Below, piece by piece: positions 1 to 5,135 of a stretch of DNA of 5,135 bases; position 1 is the stretch's first letter, and each line of letters begins with the position of its first letter. This DNA is from Selenomonadales bacterium (GTDB lineage Bacteria; Bacillota; Negativicutes; RGIG982). A model generated the notes under the pieces. That model did not search any database, had not been told where the DNA came from, and worked only from the letters and a program-made list of their open reading frames with translations. The position numbers and the translations under genes were made by a program. The DNA is taken from positions 1 through 5,135 of the forward strand of contig JAFPBC010000304.1 of the NCBI GenBank assembly GCA_017390595.1, written 5' to 3'.

Positions 1-930
1 ATCTTTCAATACACGTGTTACATTTTTCGACTGCATCCGATCTATATCATCTTCCGTAAATCCGTCTTTTGCCATGCTGTCCCATAACAAAGAGAGCATT
101 GATACATCGCGTATCTCGACATCAGGGTCGATACCATCAAAGTCCGAGCCGAGCGCAAGTACGTCTCTGCCGCCGATCTCATAGATGTGTCTTGCGTGAC
201 ACACCATATCAGCGATACGGCTGACAGGAGAATCTCCCAGAAAGATATTGGCAAAGTTGAGCCCGATGACGCCGCCCGCCTCCGCTACTCTTCGTATCAT
301 ATCATCGGTCAGATTGCGCGGATGCTCCGTTATACTACGCGCATTCGAGTGTGACGCGATGAACGGTTTCGTCATCATCTCTGCCACATCATAAAAACCC
401 TTATCGGACAGATGGCTCACATCAACAAGCATGCCGAGCCGTTCCATTTCACTTACGATCTCTCTCCCAAACGAAGTCAGCCCCTTATCCGCATCACGAT
501 ATCCGATATTCGGATACCCAATTTCATTCGGATAGTTCCACGTCAGCGTGATAAGCCGCACACCGTCTTCGTAGAACTCAGCCAGACGCTCCGACTTGCC
601 TTCAAGCGCCCCGCCTTCTTCTATCGTAAGAAATGCTGCTATCTTCCCCTCGCGTTCTGCCTGCTTTATGTCTGCCGCCGAACGCGCAAGCATCACAGCA
701 TCGGCACACTCAGCCATTTCCTTTTTGGCGAATCGTATCATATTTTTTGCCATTTGGTATGGCGAATCTACGTTTGTCTTATCGAAATAGCAAGCCAAAA
801 ACTGCGTACTAACACCGCCCGCAATCAATTTCATAATATCGACTTGCCCCGTATTCTCACGCAAGCTTCCCTTACTCACACCACACATCAATGCAGATAT
901 CGTATCTGCATGAAGATCAATACATCTCAT
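1..930 (-). CDS. M19 family dipeptidase (membrane/renal dipeptidase family), 3' end cut by window edge
   Basis: This is a zinc-dependent dipeptidase of the M19 amidohydrolase-fold family, which hydrolyses dipeptides. I translated the minus strand by hand: 310 residues are open from 930 to the left edge, with no stop inside the window. The family's metal site is visible: DLHAD near the N-terminus (His7, Asp9), the bridging Glu in IEEGG (Glu105), VSH (His173), ASHS (His194) and GSDFDG (Asp263). HPRN (Arg205) matches the conserved substrate-binding Arg. The visible end, NVTRVLKD, resembles the usual family C-terminus, so probably only a few residues are missing. No signal peptide or membrane segment is seen, so a cytoplasmic location is likely despite the family name. 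TLTW (Trp131) stands where the renal enzyme has TLTH. Two in-frame ATGs occur, at 933 and 930. I chose 930 because AAAAGGAG (944-937) lies 6 nt before it and only 3 nt before 933. Exact substrate is unknown. Confidence 0.93.
   Translation of the reverse strand, partial: MRCIDLHADTISALMCGVSKGSLRENTGQVDIMKLIAGGVSTQFLACYFDKTNVDSPYQMAKNMIRFAKKEMAECADAVMLARSAADIKQAEREGKIAAFLTIEEGGALEGKSERLAEFYEDGVRLITLTWNYPNEIGYPNIGYRDADKGLTSFGREIVSEMERLGMLVDVSHLSDKGFYDVAEMMTKPFIASHSNARSITEHPRNLTDDMIRRVAEAGGVIGLNFANIFLGDSPVSRIADMVCHARHIYEIGGRDVLALGSDFDGIDPDVEIRDVSMLSLLWDSMAKDGFTEDDIDRMQSKNVTRVLKD
891..911 (-). repeat. Perfect 9-bp inverted repeat inside the first codons of the dipeptidase
   Basis: ATGCAGATA and TATCTGCAT form a perfect 9-bp inverted repeat around a 3-nt centre (900-902). 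It covers codons 7 to 14 of the dipeptidase, including those for the zinc ligands His7 and Asp9. In mRNA it would make a hairpin starting about 20 nt after the start codon. The structure is seen directly; a regulatory role is speculative. Confidence 0.6.
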
Positions 931-936
931 CATTAT

Positions 937-944
937 CTCCTTTT
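937..944 (-). promoter_or_regulatory. Ribosome binding site of the M19 dipeptidase
   Basis: The minus strand reads AAAAGGAG, a strong Shine-Dalgarno match. It is 6 nt from the ATG at 930 and 3 nt from the ATG at 933, which favours 930 as the start. It begins only 3 nt after the T-run of the upstream terminator-like hairpin. The short CTTTT-TGTC-AAAAG inverted repeat (954-940) could partly pair its 5' half. Confidence 0.75.
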
Positions 945-947
945 GAC

Positions 948-977
948 AAAAAGCGAGAGGTCTTGCCTCTCGCTTTT
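948..977 (-). terminator. Intrinsic terminator or attenuator between the M16C and dipeptidase genes
   Basis: A perfect 12-bp inverted repeat, AAAAGCGAGAGG and CCTCTCGCTTTT on the minus strand, encloses a 5-nt loop (961-965). A run of five Ts (952-948) overlaps the end of the second arm. It begins 5 nt after the M16C stop codon and ends 3 nt before the dipeptidase ribosome binding site. The plus strand also has a T-rich tail (974-988), so it could act in both directions, although I find no plus-strand gene needing it. The natural reading is a terminator for the DUF456-M16C transcript. Its closeness to the next gene's start means the dipeptidase depends on read-through or on a promoter inside the M16C gene. 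Structure is seen directly; termination efficiency is inferred. Confidence 0.8.
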
Positions 978-982
978 CTTTC

Positions 983-3904
983 TTATTTCAGCAGCGATAC
1001 GATACTGCCGAACATCGTTTCATTTTCGCGAATCTTCTCTTCTCCGCCGACAACACAGAGACAATCTTCTTTCATCGCCGCACGGATCATCTCACCTGCC
1101 GCGCGAATATCCGTTTGTGTCGCAGACAATATCTCATTACGCTCTTGCTGCAAGTTATCATGCGTCACACCGCGCAGATAACATTCTGCCGCACCATCGC
1201 CGCGCATCGCAGGTGTAAGCGGTGTGTCGATACCGCTCATCGTGCCGATGATATACTTCGTCATCTCACGCTCGGGTACATCGAAATTCATCAAATAATC
1301 ACCCGTCGTGTCGAATACTTCGACTGTCTCTGCAAGATTCGGGTCACGATACGAACCGAGATACATATTACCGTTGCGTCGGAATTGCGCAAGCGCACCG
1401 TACGCACCGCCTTGTACTCGGATCTTGTTCCAAAGATGATCGTATTTCAATATCGTTTCCACGACTTTCAAAGTACCGCTGTACGAAAAACCGAGCTGAC
1501 GGAAGTTAGCACCTTTGACAACGTACTGTACTTTGCCCGCCGTCATCAAGCCTTCATTTTTCTTACCGAGGTCGAACGTATATTCCTGTGCAGGATGCTG
1601 TTCATCCGAAAGCACACGGTCAAGCGACTGCCAAGCCGATTGGAATACCGCGTAATCTTCCGCATCCGACGTTACGCTGACGATAAGATTTTTTTTGCAG
1701 AAAAGAAGTTTTGCGACAGCCGACAGCTTTTCGGCGAGCTGTTCTTTTTCCGCATCGAAGTTTTTCGACAAGCGATCGATAAAATCAAAGAACGGTACAA
1801 CGCCTTCTTCATTATATTTCGATACTGCCGATACATATGACAACGCACGACCGATCGCGACTTGATGACCGTTTTTCAACAGATGCATGGAGACATTTTC
1901 GCGAATACGACCGATAAGTTCTTTCATGCGTTTTTCATCGGTAAATCTGCTCATCGTCAGTACTTCTGCCAAAAGCTCCGTTAAGCGATCTGTTTTTTCC
2001 GTAAGGACTTTGCTCTTCACACGGAGACGCGGTTCGATCTCTTTCGAGCCGTCTTCGACCGAGTAGCTAAGCAAGTCATAACCGATACCGCCCGTATCAA
2101 GGTTGATACGATTCGCCAGATCCATATAAGACGATCTCTCCGTATCGACCTTACCCAACAGTTCTACGAGCAAGTATCCGTACATCAGGTCTTCTTGCGG
2201 AAGCACGTTCGCATCGAAGTACATCGACAAGTAGACGATCTTGTTCGTAGGAATATTGTGATGAAGTACCGTTACACCGCTTTCCACCTTCTCTTCGCAG
2301 ATGATAGGCGGTTCTGTTTTATTAAGATCATCAAGAGCTAAAAGCGGTATCGTATTGAGTGCTTCCTCTGTATCGGGCGTCTCTTGACGAATAGCCAATC
2401 GCTCCGCATCTTCTTCGATACGGCGAATATCTTCTTGTGTCAACGTTTCTTTATACGCCGCCAATTTCGCACGAAGTTCCGCCGCTTTACGCTCCGTCAG
2501 ACCGACTTCCGGCGACAAGACGACGAGCGTCTCATGCGTATTGTTTAAAATACGCTCTTCGATCAGTCGTTCAAAATAATCCGTATGAAGTGCCGTCTTA
2601 ACATTTGCCAATGCTTCTTCATATTCAAGATAGAGGAACGGCGACTCATCATAGAGCCAACTGTTCATCGCATTGATACCATAGATAAGGCCTTTCGGCG
2701 TACGACCGAAATCTGCCTCGCGAATCTTGAACTCGATCAAATTGAGCGATGCTTCGATAAGCTGTTTGTCGATGCCGTTCGCCACCATATCACGAAGCGT
2801 TTCTTTCACCACTTGGGCAAAGCGCGGTGCGTCTTCCTTGTTCGCACCATTGACTTCGATCACGAATGTCGGCTGCAATATGCCGTCATTACATCCACCG
2901 CTGACATCTTTACCGATACCCGCCTCCGACAACGCTTTTTTCATCGGTGCCGCTTGACTCTTGAGAAGCATATGAGCAAGGATCTGCATCGCCAAGACCA
3001 TTTCTGCCTCTTTGGCATCACCGATAATATAGTTGAGCGACAGGAACGTCTTATCGTTCGTATCTTCTTCTGCCGATATCGGATACGTGTCATAGACCTC
3101 CTTCGGTTCAGCAAAGAGCGGTTGATATGCTATCGTCGAATCAAGCTCCAGATGCTCAAAATTCGACAAATATTCATCATTGATAAATGCCAATTTTTCT
3201 TCGATATCGCAGTTACCGTACAAGAAAATATAACTGTTCGACGGATGATAATACGCACGATGGAACGATAAGAACGCTTCCTGCGTCAAGTTCGGTATCG
3301 CATCGGGTTCACCGCCCGATTCGTAGCCGTATGTCGTATCGGGGAAGAGCGACGTCATCACCTTCTGATCGAGGATAGACTCAGGCGACGAAAGCGCACC
3401 TTTCATCTCGTTATATACGACACCGCGATACGCAAGCTCACCATTCTCGTCGATCTCGTAATGCCAGCCTTCCTGCATCAAGATCTCACGTTCGTTATGC
3501 ATCGACGGATAAAACACCGCGTCAAGATAGACGTCCATCAAATTATGAAAATCCTTGTCATTGCAGCTTGCAATAGGATACATCGTCTTATCGGGGAACG
3601 TCATCGCGTTCAAAAACGTATTGAGCGACCCTTTGACCAGCTCCACGAATGGTTCTTTGAGCGGAAATTTACGCGAACCGCAGAGAACAGAATGTTCTAC
3701 GATATGCGCAACACCCGTATCATCGGACGGCGGCGTTCGAAACGAGATCGAAAACACCTTATTGTCGTCCTCATTTTTCACGTACAGAAGCTGTGCACCC
3801 GTCTGTACGTGCTCCATCCAATATCCCGTCGATCGGATCTCTTTTATCATACGGCTTTCTTTCAATCGAAAACCGTGAATAACATCACCAATATTCCAGT
3901 TCAT
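983..3904 (-). CDS. M16C zinc metallopeptidase, presequence protease (PreP/Cym1) type
   Basis: This is a 973-residue single-chain peptidase of the pitrilysin/insulinase superfamily, subfamily M16C. Relatives (mitochondrial and plastid PreP, yeast Cym1, apicomplexan falcilysin) enclose and cleave unfolded peptides of intermediate length. The inverted zinc motif HIVEH gives ligands His67 and His71 and catalytic Glu70. The distal ligand is Glu166 in YNEMKG. PreP-like blocks follow the zinc motif (CGSRKFP, FLNAMTFPDKTMYP, VYLDAVFYP), and HPSNSY is at 220-225. Residues about 465-715 are the M16C-associated linker region, with a charged helical hinge near 470-510. The C-terminal half carries RVQGGAYGA, whose Arg829 and Tyr835 match the substrate-binding Arg/Tyr pair. 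Length is normal for the family and no catalytic residue is missing. There is no signal peptide, so it is probably cytoplasmic. AAAAGGAG lies 7 nt before the ATG. The gene starts 20 bp after DUF456, and a terminator follows its TAA. Confidence 0.97.
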   Translation of the reverse strand: MNWNIGDVIHGFRLKESRMIKEIRSTGYWMEHVQTGAQLLYVKNEDDNKVFSISFRTPPSDDTGVAHIVEHSVLCGSRKFPLKEPFVELVKGSLNTFLNAMTFPDKTMYPIASCNDKDFHNLMDVYLDAVFYPSMHNEREILMQEGWHYEIDENGELAYRGVVYNEMKGALSSPESILDQKVMTSLFPDTTYGYESGGEPDAIPNLTQEAFLSFHRAYYHPSNSYIFLYGNCDIEEKLAFINDEYLSNFEHLELDSTIAYQPLFAEPKEVYDTYPISAEEDTNDKTFLSLNYIIGDAKEAEMVLAMQILAHMLLKSQAAPMKKALSEAGIGKDVSGGCNDGILQPTFVIEVNGANKEDAPRFAQVVKETLRDMVANGIDKQLIEASLNLIEFKIREADFGRTPKGLIYGINAMNSWLYDESPFLYLEYEEALANVKTALHTDYFERLIEERILNNTHETLVVLSPEVGLTERKAAELRAKLAAYKETLTQEDIRRIEEDAERLAIRQETPDTEEALNTIPLLALDDLNKTEPPIICEEKVESGVTVLHHNIPTNKIVYLSMYFDANVLPQEDLMYGYLLVELLGKVDTERSSYMDLANRINLDTGGIGYDLLSYSVEDGSKEIEPRLRVKSKVLTEKTDRLTELLAEVLTMSRFTDEKRMKELIGRIRENVSMHLLKNGHQVAIGRALSYVSAVSKYNEEGVVPFFDFIDRLSKNFDAEKEQLAEKLSAVAKLLFCKKNLIVSVTSDAEDYAVFQSAWQSLDRVLSDEQHPAQEYTFDLGKKNEGLMTAGKVQYVVKGANFRQLGFSYSGTLKVVETILKYDHLWNKIRVQGGAYGALAQFRRNGNMYLGSYRDPNLAETVEVFDTTGDYLMNFDVPEREMTKYIIGTMSGIDTPLTPAMRGDGAAECYLRGVTHDNLQQERNEILSATQTDIRAAGEMIRAAMKEDCLCVVGGEEKIRENETMFGSIVSLLK

Positions 3905-3911
3905 TTTATTA

Positions 3912-3919
3912 CTCCTTTT
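3912..3919 (-). promoter_or_regulatory. Ribosome binding site of the M16C peptidase
   Basis: The minus strand reads AAAAGGAG, with 7 nt to the ATG at 3904. It lies wholly in the 20-bp gap after the DUF456 stop codon. This supports the annotated start and independent translation initiation on a shared message. Confidence 0.75.
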
Positions 3920-3924
3920 CTATT

Positions 3925-4470
3925 CTAAAAAGTCATCGGTGTCTGCGTCGGTGTTACCCAAGGCAATTGCGACACGATGTAGATGATAGCCGCTAATGCC
4001 AATACGATCTTAGTCAGCACTCCTGTCATCTGACCGACCGCCACACCGACTGCCACGCGACTTGCTTTATCTTTATCCTTTGCTTTCGAATACTCTGCCA
4101 GATAGCTTCCGAGGAAACCACCGCACACCAATCCAATGATAGACCCGATAAGCGGAACGATACTCGACCCGATCAATGCACCGCAAAAACCGCCGAATAC
4201 CGCGCTGACCATAGCACGTTTCGATGCCTTCTCTTTTTTCGCACCCAAGAGACCCGCCAAAAACTCAACACTCTCCGCCAGCAGAATGAGGACGAGAACG
4301 ATCGCCAGCGACTCATACGACAGATAAAGAAATCCACTCAGCGCCGCGTAAGCCAGTACGCTGAAAAACAAAAGCAAATTCCCCGGAAGCCCCATCGATA
4401 TCAGCCCGACGCTCCCAAGCATCGCTATGATCAATACCACATTCGAAATCACCAATGCGCCAAATTCCAT
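3925..4470 (-). CDS. DUF456 family integral membrane protein
   Basis: This small hydrophobic protein (181 residues from the chosen start) fits the DUF456 family, whose function is unknown. Matching features are the LPGN turn after the first membrane helix, the ESVEFLAGLLGAKK block (residues 66-79), a glycine-rich stretch (about 88-122) with repeated G-x3-G-like spacing, and a final block with GVAVGQMTGVLTKI (142-155). Membrane segments are likely near 5-24, 30-50, 54-75, 88-125 (probably two passes) and 150-168. A charged loop (127-138, rich in Lys and Asp) separates the glycine-rich part from the last helix. In-frame ATGs lie at 4476 and 4470. AGGAG (4482-4478) is 1 nt from the first and 7 nt from the second, so I prefer 4470; starting at 4476 would add Met-Lys. 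It is the first gene after the purD terminator and sits 20 bp before the M16C gene, so the two are probably co-transcribed. That proximity does not establish a shared role. Confidence 0.9.
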   Translation of the reverse strand: MEFGALVISNVVLIIAMLGSVGLISMGLPGNLLLFFSVLAYAALSGFLYLSYESLAIVLVLILLAESVEFLAGLLGAKKEKASKRAMVSAVFGGFCGALIGSSIVPLIGSIIGLVCGGFLGSYLAEYSKAKDKDKASRVAVGVAVGQMTGVLTKIVLALAAIIYIVSQLPWVTPTQTPMTF

Positions 4471-4477
4471 CTTCATT

Positions 4478-4482
4478 CTCCT
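4478..4482 (-). promoter_or_regulatory. Ribosome binding site that decides the DUF456 start
   Basis: The minus strand reads AGGAG. The ATG at 4476 follows after only 1 nt, too close for normal initiation. The in-frame ATG at 4470 follows after 7 nt. The site therefore favours the shorter protein. Confidence 0.7.
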
Positions 4483-4565
4483 ATTCTAAATCATTCTTGG
4501 ATATCCTTATACATATTCTAGGTTTTTTGCATTTTTCCTGTTTGGGTGACAACTCTCCGTAAATA
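4483..4565 (-). promoter_or_regulatory. AT-rich upstream region of the DUF456-M16C genes; promoter expected, boxes unclear
   Basis: Because a terminator closes the purD transcript, a promoter for DUF456 and M16C is expected here. On the minus strand, TAGAAT (4520-4515) and TATAAG (4511-4506) each match a -10 box at five of six bases. TTGTCA (4552-4547) matches a -35 box at five of six, but lies 26 nt or more from both, too far for a standard sigma-70 pair. No suitable -35 lies 16-18 nt before either -10 candidate. Read-through from purD or an unusual promoter is also possible. Confidence 0.25.
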
Positions 4566-4606
4566 TAAAAAGAACCCCGGCTTATCTTTCGATGATCCGG
4601 GGTTCT
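4566..4606 (-). terminator. Intrinsic terminator downstream of purD
   Basis: A perfect 10-bp GC-rich inverted repeat, AGAACCCCGG and CCGGGGTTCT, encloses a 16-nt loop (4581-4596) that can itself form a small ATC/GAT stem. On the minus strand the second arm is followed by TTTTATATTT (4570-4561). It begins 13 nt after the purD stop codon, as expected for the end of a purine operon. On the plus strand the stem is followed by CAATTTTTCTGTTTT, so it might also act in reverse. Confidence 0.88.
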
Positions 4607-4619
4607 CAATTTTTCTGTT

Positions 4620-5135
4620 TTATTTGAGTCTTGCGATCGCACGATATGCGATGTCGTTACGATAGTGAACGTCATCGAAGTGAATCGATTTGACTGCCGC
4701 ATATGCGTTGTCTACAGCTTTTTGTACGTCGGTGCCGATCGCTGTTACGCCGAGGACACGGCCGCCGTTCGTTACAATATTGCCGTCTTTTGCCGCGGTG
4801 CCTGCGTGGAATACAGTCGCACCGAGGTCAGCCGCTTTGTCAAGGCCGCTGATGACATCGCCTTTACGATAGCCTTGCGGATAACCGCCCGCCGCCATTA
4901 CGACGCATACTGCCGCGCCGTCTTTCCATTTGATGTCGAGGTCAGCGAGGTTGCCGTTGACACATGCCATCATAACTTCTGCCATGTCGCTGTCGAGGAG
5001 CGGAAGTACGACCTGCGTTTCGGGATCGCCGAAACGTGCGTTGAATTCAATGACTTTCGGACCGTTTTCTGTGATCATGAGACCTGCATAGAGACAGCCT
5101 GTGTACGGGATGCCTTCTGCTTTCATTGCTGCAAC
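4620..5135 (-). CDS. purD: Phosphoribosylamine-glycine ligase (GAR synthetase), C-terminal part, 5' end outside window
   Basis: PurD joins glycine to 5-phosphoribosylamine using ATP, giving glycinamide ribonucleotide, an early step of de novo purine synthesis in the cytoplasm. The reading frame is open to the right edge, so the 171 visible residues are the C-terminal 40% of a protein usually about 420-430 residues long. The visible part begins near the end of the ATP-grasp domain (YTGCLYAGLMI). It then has the metal-binding signature VIEFNARFGDPETQ, whose Glu and Asn are the usual magnesium ligands. The C-terminal domain follows, with VVMAAGGYP, VFHAGT, NGGRVLGVTA and the final RAIARLK, all close to the known family pattern. 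An internal Met at 5126 is not the true start, because the family match continues upstream of it to the window edge. The TAA stop is followed by a strong terminator, fitting the last gene of a pur operon; upstream genes are not visible. Confidence 0.97.
   Translation of the reverse strand, partial: VAAMKAEGIPYTGCLYAGLMITENGPKVIEFNARFGDPETQVVLPLLDSDMAEVMMACVNGNLADLDIKWKDGAAVCVVMAAGGYPQGYRKGDVISGLDKAADLGATVFHAGTAAKDGNIVTNGGRVLGVTAIGTDVQKAVDNAYAAVKSIHFDDVHYRNDIAYRAIARLK

Noticed and set aside
42..254. Minus-strand open frame of 70 codons
   Set aside because: It lies within the dipeptidase in another frame; the dipeptidase frame carries the GSDFDG metal-site motif over the same bases.
412..1218. 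Plus-strand open frame of 268 codons
   Set aside because: It spans the antisense of both the dipeptidase and the M16C 3' end, crosses the intergenic hairpin, lacks recognisable domains and is rich in His, Arg and Ser as typical of a shadow frame. The minus-strand genes have clear family motifs.
1115..1840. Plus-strand open frame of 241 codons
   Set aside because: It lies wholly antisense to the M16C peptidase, whose frame shows intact motifs throughout. The composition (many Arg, Phe, Ile) is that of a shadow frame.
2585..3271. Plus-strand open frame of 228 codons
   Set aside because: It is antisense to the N-terminal half of the M16C peptidase, has no recognisable domain and no reason to be a gene.
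3461..3928. Plus-strand open frame of 155 codons
   Set aside because: It is antisense to the zinc-site region of the M16C gene and the gap before it, where the conserved HxxEH coding constraint explains the open frame.
4547..4552. TTGTCA as the -35 box of a promoter for DUF456
   Set aside because: The nearest -10-like box is 26 nt away, outside the usual 16-18 nt, so it is not called as a promoter pair.
4481..4702. Minus-strand open frame of 73 codons overlapping the purD end
   Set aside because: It starts inside purD in another frame, runs through the purD terminator and has no family resemblance.
1..5135. CRISPR array, tRNA, rRNA, insertion sequence or phage genes
   Set aside because: No direct-repeat array, RNA gene signature, transposase motif or terminal repeats were seen; nearly all the window is occupied by four ordinary minus-strand genes.

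Overview
This window looks like ordinary chromosomal DNA from a Firmicutes-type bacterium of moderate GC content. The grounds are strong AGGAG-type ribosome binding sites, short intergenic gaps, and protein families typical of Clostridia and Negativicutes: a PreP-like M16C peptidase, a DUF456 membrane protein and an M19 dipeptidase. A Negativicutes (Selenomonas-like) source is my impression only; no marker gene here settles it. All four genes lie on the minus strand, so transcription runs from the right edge to the left.

Right edge (5135 to 4620): the last 171 residues of PurD, the glycinamide ribonucleotide synthetase of purine biosynthesis, which often ends a pur operon. An intrinsic terminator (4566-4606) follows it. 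The gap 4477-4619 holds this terminator and an AT-rich leader for the next genes, with no convincing two-box promoter.

Middle (4470 to 983): a small DUF456 membrane protein and, 20 bp later, a full-length 973-residue M16C metallopeptidase with an intact HxxEH zinc site, distal Glu and C-terminal Arg/Tyr pair. The 20 bp gap suggests co-transcription.

Left part (930 to 1): an M19 (renal/membrane dipeptidase family) dipeptidase, 310 residues visible and nearly complete, running off the left edge. A strong inverted repeat ending just before its ribosome binding site probably terminates or attenuates transcription coming from the M16C gene. A second perfect inverted repeat lies in the first codons of the dipeptidase.

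Functionally, the M16C enzyme would cut intermediate-length peptides in the cytoplasm and the M19 enzyme would split dipeptides, so the two could form a peptide-recycling pair. The role of DUF456 is unknown. I see no mobile element, CRISPR array, tRNA, rRNA, phage gene or defence gene, and no evidence of a new multi-gene system. The points most worth a second look are the RNA structures around the dipeptidase start and the His-to-Trp change in its substrate-binding loop.
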